A stretch of 64,000 nt of DNA from Mangrovicella endophytica (GTDB lineage: Bacteria > Pseudomonadota > Alphaproteobacteria > Rhizobiales > Rhizobiaceae): assembly GCF_002893625.1 (NCBI RefSeq), contig NZ_PKMZ01000006.1:62001-126000 (forward strand), read 5' to 3'. The position numbers were made by a program, and so were the translations under genes. Below the pieces are notes generated by a model, which saw only the letters and a list, made by a program, of their open reading frames with translations, had not been told where the DNA came from and did not search any database. Positions within the stretch are counted from its first letter, which is position 1. The number at the start of each line of letters is the position of its first letter. This document shows, piece by piece, positions 35,598 to 43,809 of the stretch.

Positions 35598-37190
35598 TCA
35601 GAGATCGTCGCCGGCCGGTGCATCGAGCGGCTGATCGAGGGCCGGTGCGTCCCCATCCGGCTCTTCGGGCGTCAGGGTCTCGTCCGGCCCTTTGACGGTG
35701 GTCCCGTTGACGCTCACAGATCCATCCGCGGCGACATCGACCAGCCATTCGATCCTGCCACCATCCGTGGGGCGCCCCATGCCCTTGACGAACTGCAGCA
35801 TGGTAATGGCCTGGTAGAGGTCGGGATTGGCCGCGGCTGCGGATTGCAGAGTGGCAACGGTCTTGTCCAGACCGGCCATGTCGACCTTGATACTGGCGTG
35901 GGGCTTGGCTTCGGTGAAACTGAAATCGCCGCTGAGGGCGACGTCGAAATCCTTGGACACGATGCGGCTCGGCTTGAGCCTGTTCCTGATGCGCTCCGGC
36001 TGGAACGCTGCGCTGATGCGCGCCTGTGCAGCCTCCGAAAGGGGCGGTTCCTTGGCGAAGTCGATCTCGCGCAATGCGATCTCGGCCGGCGTCAGGAGAT
36101 CCACGCCGGAGACGGTGTAGCCGATCTCGATGACGTCAGGCAGCAGAGTCGCCGACCATGCCGGGACGAGCGCGCTGTCGATGCGAATGCCGTTCAGCGC
36201 GAAGTCGAGGTCGAACGAAGCGTTCCTGTCGACGCCGGTGAAGCGAACCACCTGCCGTGCCTCGGCGAATTTCAGTCCGCCATAGAGCGAGGTGATACCG
36301 ACGTCCCGCGCCAGGATATTGCCCTCGAGCGTCGACCACAGCGGCAGGAGATCGCCGAGCCCGTCCTTGAACTGCGCCATGAGCGGCCCGGAGGCTGGCA
36401 GTGTCGCATCCGCCTGCAACTGCGGCAGGTAGCGCATCACCATGAGGTAGAAGTCCCGCATGGCTGCCGTCCGGGCGTCCCTCGCTGTGAGGGTGGTGTC
36501 GATGAACCCGGCGCTCGCCTCGAAGCCGAACGAGGTCGGATCGGTGCCGGTATCCTCCTGCGGGATCGTCACCGTGGTCGTCTGCTTCACGCCCTCGTAG
36601 GTCTGGCGGGCGTTGATGTCGGTGCCGCCGTTCGCCCCGGCCTTGGCCGTCATCTCGACCGTCGTCGCGCGGATCGTCGCGATAGAGCCCGACAGGGCGT
36701 CGTGCGACTGCGTCTCCGTCTTCTCCGAACGGCTGGAGGCGGAAAGGAAGGCTGCGAGCGCGGGCGAGTAGACCCCTTTGAAGGCCTGCGAGCCCTGCTT
36801 GTAGCTGAAGCTCTGGGTCTGACCCTCGATCACGCCGGACGCCGCAACGTCGATCGGATCCTTGGTGAAGACGTTCCAGCTTCCGTCCGCACGCTCGCTG
36901 ACGATGAAGGACAGTGGCGCGAACTTGACCGGGCTGCCCGCCAGAGCGGACAGCGCCGCGGCGGGATCGAGCGTGATGCGATGGCCGGCCGGGTCAGGCT
37001 CGATTCGCAGCAGCTTCTGCTCGAACGGGGTAGACGTCAGGTACGAGGCGAGAGCGTCGCGCAGCTGCAAGGCGCCTTCGGCCGTTCCGGCAACGGCCGG
37101 TTCGGGCGCCGACAAGTCCGGCGTCTGCGCATGGCCCGGCAGCCCGGAGGCGGCCAGGATGAAGACGGACATGACGGCGCTGCGGACCAT
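35598..37190 (-). CDS. Exported DUF945/YdgA-like protein
   Basis: 530 residues. Signal peptide at the N-terminus (basic start, hydrophobic core, cleavage after GHA at about residue 21). The mature part is rich in short beta strands and Asp/Ser/Thr and has no catalytic motif. Repeated strand patterns and the late segment LQFVKGMGRPTDGGRIEWLV resemble the DUF945/YdgA or DUF2125-like envelope proteins, but the call is weak. The C-terminus is acidic and Pro-rich. Followed on the same strand by a small membrane protein. Confidence 0.65.
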   Translation of the reverse strand: MVRSAVMSVFILAASGLPGHAQTPDLSAPEPAVAGTAEGALQLRDALASYLTSTPFEQKLLRIEPDPAGHRITLDPAAALSALAGSPVKFAPLSFIVSERADGSWNVFTKDPIDVAASGVIEGQTQSFSYKQGSQAFKGVYSPALAAFLSASSRSEKTETQSHDALSGSIATIRATTVEMTAKAGANGGTDINARQTYEGVKQTTTVTIPQEDTGTDPTSFGFEASAGFIDTTLTARDARTAAMRDFYLMVMRYLPQLQADATLPASGPLMAQFKDGLGDLLPLWSTLEGNILARDVGITSLYGGLKFAEARQVVRFTGVDRNASFDLDFALNGIRIDSALVPAWSATLLPDVIEIGYTVSGVDLLTPAEIALREIDFAKEPPLSEAAQARISAAFQPERIRNRLKPSRIVSKDFDVALSGDFSFTEAKPHASIKVDMAGLDKTVATLQSAAAANPDLYQAITMLQFVKGMGRPTDGGRIEWLVDVAADGSVSVNGTTVKGPDETLTPEEPDGDAPALDQPLDAPAGDDL

Positions 37191-37510
37191 GAAGACTCCC
37201 CCTCTCCCTCTGATGATGACGGCTTCTAGCCGCTACGGCAGCAAAGGCAAACCAGTAGCAACAGCCGATCCGGGCGGCATCCCATAAGGCTCTGGATTGT
37301 CTGCCCGGCACACCATCCGGCAGAGCATCGGTTGAGCTGTGCTCGTCATCCCGCCACAACCTCGTCTAGGTCACACGCCCGCACCGGCCTTGCCGCAGCA
37401 CCTGGGCCCGGCGAGGCCAGCGACAGCGCGCCAGGGAAAGCGCCGAGCTTGACCCCGCCTTGCAGCATCCGCGCTATGTCAGGACGCCGAGCAGGCCTCC
37501 TGGTCGAGCC
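37191..37510. other. Gap without a supported gene
   Basis: 320 bases upstream of the exported-protein gene and downstream of the monooxygenase-fold gene. No credible frame, operator or strong hairpin seen; it presumably holds the promoter of the exported-protein gene. Confidence 0.4.
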
Positions 37511-37813
37511 TCATGACGCCATGAGCGTGCGCGCGTTGGCGGCGTCGAATTTGGCGATGTCATCCCTCATCCGCGCCTGCCAGCGGGCCACGAAGGCCGC
37601 CGTCTCCTCGGCGCCGAGATGAGCGGTCAACGCCGCCTGATCGCGCCAGCGCTCGGCAACGAGCATGCGGCCCTCTCCGATGTCCTCCGGCGCGACAGCG
37701 AAGAAGAGGCAGCCGTCGCGGGCACGCGCCGCCTCGGCGAAGGCGGCCATCTCGCTGAGGAAGGCAGCGGCGTCCGACGGCGCGACATGGATGTATCCGG
37801 TAACGATCAGCAT
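37511..37813 (-). CDS. Antibiotic biosynthesis monooxygenase (ABM) fold protein
   Basis: 100 residues, one ABM ferredoxin-like domain: strand MLIVTGYIHVAP, helix with repeated Ala, RDGCLFFAVAPED, RMLVAERWRDQAALTAHL and a final helix. The pattern RD-G-C--F and ERW-DQ--L--HL is typical of YgiN-like quinol or small-substrate monooxygenases, which need no cofactor. The preceding oxidoreductase gene ends 26 bases upstream on the same strand, so the two may form a two-gene operon. Confidence 0.82.
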   Translation of the reverse strand: MLIVTGYIHVAPSDAAAFLSEMAAFAEAARARDGCLFFAVAPEDIGEGRMLVAERWRDQAALTAHLGAEETAAFVARWQARMRDDIAKFDAANARTLMAS

Positions 37814-37839
37814 GGTTCGTCTCCTCTCGCTGCAGCCGG

Positions 37840-38856
37840 TCAGTCGACGGTCAGGACGATCTTGCCCTGGATGCCGCCCGCCTCGGCGCGCGCATGCGCC
37901 CGGGCCGCCTCGGCGAGGGGAAAGGTGCTGTCGATGACGACGCGGACGGTTCCGTCGGCAAGCAGCCGGGATGCCTGCGCGAGCTGGCTGCCGCTGGAGC
38001 GGACCTGCGTCGAGGACACGGTGATGCCGAGACGTGCTGCCTCGTCATGGGCGTCGAAGCCGAGCGGGAAAACGGGAAAGAGGGCGCCGCCTCGCTTCAG
38101 CGTCTTCAGGAAGCGCGCCGCCGCCTGGCCGCCGACCGTATCGAGCACGAGGTCGGCGTCGCGCACGATTTCGTCCGCCGCGGCCTTGGTGTAGTCGATG
38201 AACTCGTCGACACCGAGGTCGCGCATCAGTGCCGCGTTCTTGCCCGAGGCGACCGCGATCACATGTGCGCCCTGCCAGCGGGCGAGCTGAACGGCGAGGT
38301 GCCCGACCCCGCCGCCGGCGCCGTTGATGAGAACGCTCCTGCCGGCGAGCGGCACGGGCGCGTGGGGAAAGGGCTGGAACGGGTTCGGCGCCTCGTGTCC
38401 GAGGTCGATCAGGAACTGCCAGGCGGTGAGCAGCGACATGGGCGCCGCGGCCGCCTCGACATGACCGATCCCGGCGGGCTTCAGCGCGAGCTCCGAAGCC
38501 GGGACGCTGACATATTCCGCATAGGCCTTGCCGCCCCGCATCGCGTCGGCGGGGAAGCGGACCATGGCATAGACCTCGTCCCCGACGGAGACGTTCGTCA
38601 CGCCATCGCCGAGCTGATGGACGGTGCCGGAGATGTCGGAGCCGAGGATCAGCGGGAACGCCGGATGGGGCTGCCACTCCGGCGGCAGGGCCCGGTAGCC
38701 GTCGCGCAGGTACCAGTCGGGCGGATTGAGGCCTACGGCGTGCACCCGCACCAGCACTTCGCCGGATTCGGCCTTCGGCACCGGCGCATCCTCGTAGTGC
38801 AGAACATCCGGACCGCCGAAGGCATGCAGGCGGACGGCTTTCATCGTGTCACTCAT
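37840..38856 (-). CDS. Zinc-independent medium-chain oxidoreductase (quinone oxidoreductase type)
   Basis: About 338 residues from the chosen Met (MSDTMKAVRLHAFGG); three more in-frame Mets lie at 38883, 38868 and 38844, none with a good ribosome binding site. Medium-chain dehydrogenase fold without zinc ligands, NADPH-binding loop NGAGGGVGHLAVQLA, and the LGSDISGTV segment of the quinone reductase branch. Likely reduces quinones or enones. Divergent from a LysR-type regulator, its probable controller; followed by an ABM-fold gene. Confidence 0.85.
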   Translation of the reverse strand: MSDTMKAVRLHAFGGPDVLHYEDAPVPKAESGEVLVRVHAVGLNPPDWYLRDGYRALPPEWQPHPAFPLILGSDISGTVHQLGDGVTNVSVGDEVYAMVRFPADAMRGGKAYAEYVSVPASELALKPAGIGHVEAAAAPMSLLTAWQFLIDLGHEAPNPFQPFPHAPVPLAGRSVLINGAGGGVGHLAVQLARWQGAHVIAVASGKNAALMRDLGVDEFIDYTKAAADEIVRDADLVLDTVGGQAAARFLKTLKRGGALFPVFPLGFDAHDEAARLGITVSSTQVRSSGSQLAQASRLLADGTVRVVIDSTFPLAEAARAHARAEAGGIQGKIVLTVD

Positions 38857-38917
38857 CGGTCGATCCATCTGAGGGTTGGACATGACAGCGATTTAAGCGG
38901 TCGCGATGGTCTTGATT

Positions 38918-38940
38918 ATTGAGGCTGACGACATTTCAAT
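38918..38940. promoter_or_regulatory. Possible LysR-type operator
   Basis: ATTGA (38918-38922) and TCAAT (38936-38940) form an inverted repeat in the short divergent gap before the LysR ATG. Arm spacing is near the T-N11-A pattern of LysR sites, but the arms are short. Confidence 0.35.
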
Positions 38941-38946
38941 CATGCC

Positions 38947-39879
38947 ATGAAGGAACAGATCGCATTGGAGCGGCTGGCCGGTCTTGCGGCTTTCGCCCGG
39001 GCCGGTTCGCTCGGCAGCTTCACGGCGGCTGCACACGCGCTGTCGATCTCGCCCTCGGCCGTCAGCAAGAGCATCCAGCGGCTGGAGACGCATCTCGGCG
39101 TGGCGCTCTTCACCCGCACCACCCGCTCGCTGACGCTGACCGCCGAGGGGCGGGAACTGCACGAGCGCGCCGTCCGACTGCTGCGCCAGGCGGAGGAAAT
39201 CGAGCAGGCCGCGATGGCTGCGCGCTCCGAGCCGGCCGGCTCGCTGCGGATCGCAGCCCCGCTGCCGGTCGGCCAGCATGTGATTGCGCCTGCGCTGCCG
39301 GCCTTTCGCCGCAGACATCCTCGGGTGAGCATCGATCTCCGCTTAAGCGACCGGATGGTCGACATCGTGGAGGAGGGGATCGACATCGCGGTGCGGATCG
39401 GCGAGCTCGACGACACGCGCCTCCTGGCGCGCAGGCTCGCGCCGCATCGCCTGTGCTGCTTCGCCTCGCCTGGCTATCTTGCCGCGCGCGGCACGCCGCA
39501 GCACCCGGACGATCTCGCCGGCCACGAGACCATTACGCTGCGCTACCAGAGCACCGGCCAGATCCTGCAATGGCCCTTCCGGATCGGCGGCCGGCTGGTT
39601 GAGATGACGCCTGCCTCCGGCCTGTCGGTCGACGTCAGCGAGGCGCTGATCGCCATGCTCGTGGCGGGCGGCGGCATCGGGATGGCGGCGACCTTTGTCA
39701 CCGCGCCTTACGTCGCACGCGGCGAGCTGGTGCCGGTCCTGTCGCCCTTTGCGGTGCTGCGCGACAACATCACGGCGCTCTGGCCAGCAAGCCGCCGGAC
39801 CAACCCGGCCGTGCGCGCGTTCCTTTTGACGCTGCACGAGACCTTCCGGGAGCAGATGCGAGCAGCGGCGCCCGAGTGA
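38947..39879 (+). CDS. LysR-family transcriptional regulator
   Basis: 310 residues. Winged helix-turn-helix at 7-66 ([20 protein letters not shown], with [16 protein letters not shown] following) and a type 2 periplasmic-binding effector domain from about 90 ([13 protein letters not shown]). Belongs to the CrgA-like branch that controls neighbouring oxidoreductases. Divergent from the medium-chain oxidoreductase gene. Confidence 0.92.
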   Translation: MKEQIALERLAGLAAFARAGSLGSFTAAAHALSISPSAVSKSIQRLETHLGVALFTRTTRSLTLTAEGRELHERAVRLLRQAEEIEQAAMAARSEPAGSLRIAAPLPVGQHVIAPALPAFRRRHPRVSIDLRLSDRMVDIVEEGIDIAVRIGELDDTRLLARRLAPHRLCCFASPGYLAARGTPQHPDDLAGHETITLRYQSTGQILQWPFRIGGRLVEMTPASGLSVDVSEALIAMLVAGGGIGMAATFVTAPYVARGELVPVLSPFAVLRDNITALWPASRRTNPAVRAFLLTLHETFREQMRAAAPE

Positions 39880-39906
39880 GCGCCGCCGTCCGGTTCGGCT
39901 TCCTTG

Positions 39907-39922
39907 GCCCGGGGCACCGGGC
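39907..39922. terminator. Hairpin between convergent genes
   Basis: GCCCGG-GGCA-CCGGGC, a perfect 6-bp GC stem in the 61-base gap between the convergent LysR and SDR genes. Candidate bidirectional terminator without U-run. Confidence 0.4.
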
Positions 39923-39940
39923 TAGGACGCTCTTCGCCGG

Positions 39941-40648
39941 TCAGGCGCCGAAGGCGCCGTCAATCGTGTGCATCGCACCGGTGACGAAGCCCGCCTCCGG
40001 GCCTGCGAGCCACGCCACCATGCCGGCGACCTCCTCGGGCCGACCATGGCGCTTGATCGCCATGAAGCTGTGCATCAGCTCGCGCATCGGACCGTCTGCC
40101 GGATTGGCATCCGTGTCGATTGGCCCGGGTTGTACGATGTTGATCGTGATGCCGCGCGGCCCGAAGTCCCGCGCCAGGCCCCGTGCTAAGCCCTGGAGGG
40201 CGGACTTGCTGAGAGCGTAGGACGCCATCCCCGGGACCGGCATGCGGTCGCCGTTGACCGAGCCGATGACGATGATCCGCCCGCCTTCGGGCATCCGTCG
40301 CGCCGCCTCGACCGAGGCATGGTAGGGGGCGTGGACATTGACCCGAAACAGCCGATCGATCTCGTCCGGATCCTGCTCGAGCGCGTCGCCGAAGACCGCG
40401 AAGCCAGAATTGACGACGAGAACGTCGAGGGGGCCGCTCTCGCGCACGGTCGCAATCACGGCGTCCCTGTCGGCGCTGTCGGTGCGGACCGCCTTGCTGC
40501 CGGTCTCGTCCGCCAGACGCTCGGCTGCCTCGCGCGATCCGGCATAGGTGAAGGTGACTGCCGCACCATCCTTCGCAAAGCGCCGCACGATCGCAGCGCC
40601 GATCCCGCGGCTGCCGCCGAGCACGAGCACGGATTTACCTTGAAACAT
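39941..40648 (-). CDS. Short-chain dehydrogenase/reductase
   Basis: 235 residues. Classical SDR: glycine-rich NAD(P) loop GGSRGIGAA (11-19), NSG in place of NNAG/NAG at the central strand, catalytic Ser in VIGSVNG, Tyr/Lys as YALSKSA, and the C-terminal GAMHTIDGAFGA. An Arg/Ser after the first strands suggests NADP(H). Divergent from a TetR regulator with a 78-base shared gap. Substrate unknown. Confidence 0.9.
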   Translation of the reverse strand: MFQGKSVLVLGGSRGIGAAIVRRFAKDGAAVTFTYAGSREAAERLADETGSKAVRTDSADRDAVIATVRESGPLDVLVVNSGFAVFGDALEQDPDEIDRLFRVNVHAPYHASVEAARRMPEGGRIIVIGSVNGDRMPVPGMASYALSKSALQGLARGLARDFGPRGITINIVQPGPIDTDANPADGPMRELMHSFMAIKRHGRPEEVAGMVAWLAGPEAGFVTGAMHTIDGAFGA

Positions 40649-40651
40649 CGA

Positions 40652-40688
40652 TACCGCCTCTTCTTGAGGATTAAGTTAGGAGGCGCTA
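40652..40688. promoter_or_regulatory. Inverted repeat in SDR/TetR divergent gap
   Basis: TACCGCCTC (40652-40660) pairs with GAGGCGCTA (40680-40688), 8 of 9 positions, separated by 19 bases. Its place between the SDR and TetR starts suggests the TetR operator. Confidence 0.5.
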
Positions 40689-40726
40689 CATAAATCCGCA
40701 GGCAGACACGGTCAACGATTTTTATA

Positions 40727-41320
40727 ATGACGAGTACAAAAAACTCCCGGCCGCGCGGTCGGCCTCGACGTTTCGATCCAGACGAGGCCGTCGCCACGGC
40801 CAAGCATCTCTTCCAGGCCCACGGCTATGATGCTGTCAGCGTCACGGATGTGACCGAAGCGCTCGGCATCAATCCACCGAGTTTCTATTCCGCCTTCGGC
40901 AGCAAGCTTGGCCTCTACACTCGTATCCTGGACCTTTACGCCGATACCGGCGCCATACCCTTCGAAGACATCTTGCGGCCCGAGCGGCCCGTCCCTGAGG
41001 GCCTCGCGGCTTTGTTGGAGGAAGCGGCTCGCCGCTATGCCGCTGATCCCGCGACGGCCGGCTGCCTGGTCGTGGAAGGAACCCGGTGCAACGATGCGCA
41101 AGCCCGCGAGGCGGCTCGTGCCTATAACGTGGCGGCCGAAGACATGATCAAGGCCTATATCGCGGCACGCCATCCGGAGGAGGCCGACCGCCTGACGGAC
41201 TTCGTTGCGACGACCATGTTTGGCCTGTCCGCCAAGGCACGAAGCGGACATGGAGCCGACCAGCTTCTTGCGACTGCCCGCTTGGCAGCGGCGGCGATCC
41301 GGCAGGCACTCGCGGATTGA
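40727..41320 (+). CDS. TetR/AcrR-family regulator
   Basis: 197 residues. N-terminal helix-turn-helix (about 15-60: AVATAKHLFQAHGYDAVSVT, then NPPSFYSAFGSKLGLY) and an all-helical ligand domain with a C-rich patch (TAGCLVVEGTRC). The RGRPRRFDPDEA lead-in is shared with the TetR regulator at 48841. Divergent from the SDR gene it probably represses. Confidence 0.9.
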   Translation: MTSTKNSRPRGRPRRFDPDEAVATAKHLFQAHGYDAVSVTDVTEALGINPPSFYSAFGSKLGLYTRILDLYADTGAIPFEDILRPERPVPEGLAALLEEAARRYAADPATAGCLVVEGTRCNDAQAREAARAYNVAAEDMIKAYIAARHPEEADRLTDFVATTMFGLSAKARSGHGADQLLATARLAAAAIRQALAD

Positions 41321-41410
41321 GACGCTGCGACAGCGGTATTTGGCTCGATTGATGGGAAGGGCGGCGGGAGCTTGCTCCGCCGACCTTCGCACCGCCCGCA
41401 GCGGCGCGGC

Positions 41411-42166
41411 TCAGCTCTCCCAGTCGGCGGCCGCCACGGCGTCGGCGCCTGCGGGAAGTTTCATCGGGCAGCTCGGATCGGTGGCCGCGCGCCAGACCGC
41501 TTCGGCAACATCCGTTGACTTGGTGATAGGTCCGGAGTGCTGCCGCATCTGGGCGACGGTCGCGTTGATGTAGTCCGCGTAGGCGTCGGGGAACCCACCC
41601 TCTTCCTCCATGCGGCCGAACGCGTTCTTGCCGAAGCTCGTCTCAGGCGCGAGGCCCGGCAGCACGATGCGGACCCGGATGCCGAAGGGCTCAAGCTCGA
41701 TGGCGACGGACTCGGTGAAGGCGTTCACGGCCGACTTGCTCGCGGTGTAGACCGACAGGAGCGGCAGCGGCTTCACCGTGACGGTGGACGTCACATTGAC
41801 GATCGTGCCCGACCGGCGCTCGCGGAACTGCGGCAGGACAGCCTGCATCGTCCGCATCGTCCCGATCGTGTTGGTCTCGAAGATGTCGCGGGCCACGTCG
41901 ATCGGCGTGCCTTCGAGCGCGCTGAGCCAGCCGATGCCCGCATTGTTGACGAGGACGTCGATCGGTCCCGCCGCTTCGATCGCCTGCCGGACGCTCTCGT
42001 CGCTGCGGACGTCCAGGGGGAGGATACGCAGATTCTCCGAGGCCGGGAGAACGCTCTCGTTGGGCGTGCGCATCGTCGCGACGACCTTCCAGCCCTGGTT
42101 GAGGAAGTGCTTCGCAATGTCGAGCCCGAAGCCTGACGAGCAGCCTGTGATAAGAACGGTGTTCAT
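41411..42166 (-). CDS. Short-chain dehydrogenase/reductase
   Basis: 251 residues. NAD(P) loop TGCSSGFGLD (8-17), NNAGIGW, Ser in NVTSTVTV and YTASKSA (Tyr-x3-Lys). TGCSSGFG is typical of classical SDRs of the retinol/steroid type. Divergent from an AraC-type regulator with a very short gap. Substrate unknown. Confidence 0.9.
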   Translation of the reverse strand: MNTVLITGCSSGFGLDIAKHFLNQGWKVVATMRTPNESVLPASENLRILPLDVRSDESVRQAIEAAGPIDVLVNNAGIGWLSALEGTPIDVARDIFETNTIGTMRTMQAVLPQFRERRSGTIVNVTSTVTVKPLPLLSVYTASKSAVNAFTESVAIELEPFGIRVRIVLPGLAPETSFGKNAFGRMEEEGGFPDAYADYINATVAQMRQHSGPITKSTDVAEAVWRAATDPSCPMKLPAGADAVAAADWES

Positions 42167-42199
42167 GGTGTCTCCTTGGCGTGCAATGGCACGGACGAC

Positions 42200-43171
42200 A
42201 TGTGGACGCTGTTGATGAGACTGCCTATCATTGGAAGTCCTGTTGGTATTCGCGAGAGTCCTGAATTGACTGACCCCTTCGCGGAAGTCGTGGCGCTGCT
42301 CCAGCCGAGCCTGCCCTTCTCGAAGCAGGCGAGCGGCGCCGGCTCATGGCGCATCGACGTCTCGGTCACCGGTGATCCGCTGTTCTGCGTGATCCTGGAG
42401 GGATCCGTGCTCCTGTCCCTGGATGGACGGCCCGAGATTGAGCTGAGGGCGAACGATTTCGTCCTCGTGCCCACGGCACGTGACTTCACGATGTCCAGCC
42501 TCGATGGCGGCCCGCCCAAGGGAGAAACGGTCCACACGATGCTGGACGACGAGACGAGGCATGGCGATGCGGAAGGGCCGACCAATGTGCGCATGCTCGC
42601 CGGCCGTCTCGCCTTCGGTTCTCCGGATGCCGGGTTGCTCTTGTCTCTGCTTCCCGAGTTCATCCACGTTCAGGACCTGAAGCGGATCGCGACTCTCGTC
42701 CAGCTCGTCAGAAATGAAGCGCAGGACGCACGACCTGCCCGGGAGATGGTCCTCGCGCGGCTGCTGGAGGTGCTCCTGATCGAGGCGCTGCGCGCGACAT
42801 TGGGCGCTGCCGCTGAACCGGGCTTGCTCAGGGGGCTTGCAGACGCGCGTCTGGCAAATGCCATACGAAGCATCCATGCGGATCCCCGACGGAGCTGGAC
42901 CGTGGAGCAACTGGCGCGGGCGGCGTCCCTTTCGCGTTCGGTCTTCTTCGACCGGTTTCGCAAGGAGGTGGGGGTGCCGCCGATGGAGTACCTTCTGAGG
43001 TGGCGAATGGCGCGCGCCAGGGACATGCTGCGGCGTGGGGAGGGCGGGGTCAAGGAAGTCGCGCAATCGGTCGGCTACGGCTCCGCCAGCTCCTTCAGCG
43101 TTGCCTTCACGCGGATCGTGGGCGTGCCGCCGATGCAGTTCGCGCGCCTGGGCGCGTCTATACCGAGCTAG
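42200..43171 (+). CDS. AraC-family regulator with cupin_6 sensor
   Basis: About 323 residues from the ATG used. Cupin_6 (AraC_binding_2-like) domain over the first 190 residues and a C-terminal AraC helix-turn-helix pair (VEQLARAASLSRSVFFDRF and VKEVAQSVGYGSASSFSVAF). The start is uncertain: relatives begin with TDPFAEVVALLQP, which points to the TTG at 42266 and would leave a 99-base promoter gap to the divergent SDR instead of 33. Probably controls that SDR. Confidence 0.85.
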   Translation: MWTLLMRLPIIGSPVGIRESPELTDPFAEVVALLQPSLPFSKQASGAGSWRIDVSVTGDPLFCVILEGSVLLSLDGRPEIELRANDFVLVPTARDFTMSSLDGGPPKGETVHTMLDDETRHGDAEGPTNVRMLAGRLAFGSPDAGLLLSLLPEFIHVQDLKRIATLVQLVRNEAQDARPAREMVLARLLEVLLIEALRATLGAAAEPGLLRGLADARLANAIRSIHADPRRSWTVEQLARAASLSRSVFFDRFRKEVGVPPMEYLLRWRMARARDMLRRGEGGVKEVAQSVGYGSASSFSVAFTRIVGVPPMQFARLGASIPS

Positions 43172-43275
43172 AACCGTCCGCTGCCGAGCGCTCCAGCCGC
43201 GAGCGATCGGTTGTATGGCGTCCATGCGCCGGGCGCGGCTTCGAGCGGGCACGCCGTGCGCCAAACCCCGCACCA

Positions 43276-43641
43276 TCACGCCAGCTGCTGTTCAATCGAC
43301 CTGGTGCGCAATGTCGCGACGTCGCCCGTATGCTTCGTCGTGACCGTCTCGATCAGCACGATCCAGCATTCCTCGTCCGCAACCGGGTTGTGCAGGGTGC
43401 CCTTCGGCACCACGCAGAACTCGCCCGCCTCCAGTACGGTCTCACGCCCACCTTCGAACTGGATGCGCAGGCGGCCGTGCAGGACCTGGAAGAGCTCGTC
43501 CTCGTCATCGTGCTTGTGCCAGGTAAGCTCGCCGAGGAGCTTGGCGACCTTGACATACTGGTCGTTCACACGCCCGACCACCTTGGGCGACCAGTGCTCG
43601 GTGAGGGCCTCGGCGGCAGCGACCAGATTGACCGAGTTCAT
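43276..43641 (-). CDS. Cupin-domain protein
   Basis: 121 residues, single cupin barrel: TWHKHDDEDELFQVLHGRL (His, His, Glu metal ligands, motif 1) and GEFCVVPKGTLHNPV (motif 2 His). Small stand-alone cupins of this kind are metal-binding and often of unknown function. It lies at the end of a gap downstream of the RND operon, on the same strand. Confidence 0.87.
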   Translation of the reverse strand: MNSVNLVAAAEALTEHWSPKVVGRVNDQYVKVAKLLGELTWHKHDDEDELFQVLHGRLRIQFEGGRETVLEAGEFCVVPKGTLHNPVADEECWIVLIETVTTKHTGDVATLRTRSIEQQLA

Positions 43642-43758
43642 CAGCTATTCCTTTCGTTTGAGGCGAGAGAGGGGGCTGGACACCTGACAACTGCTGCCGT
43701 GCCACGGGGGTGGGAAGCTGATTTTGCTAAAGAGCGTCATTAGCCTTTGTAAGGGGCA

Positions 43759-43779
43759 ATGCCGCGCAAACCGCGGCAT
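43759..43779 (-). terminator. Hairpin after the RND permease gene
   Basis: ATGCCGCG-CAAAC-CGCGGCAT, a perfect 8-bp stem about 30 bases after the permease stop on the minus strand, followed there by TGCCCCTTAC. Candidate terminator. Confidence 0.45.
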
Positions 43780-43809
43780 CACCCTTCTTCGGGCCTTTGC
43801 GATCCTGCG

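Noticed and set aside
35127-37229. 700-codon rightward frame over the exported-protein gene
   Set aside because: Antisense to a gene with signal peptide and good composition; no start signals or motifs.
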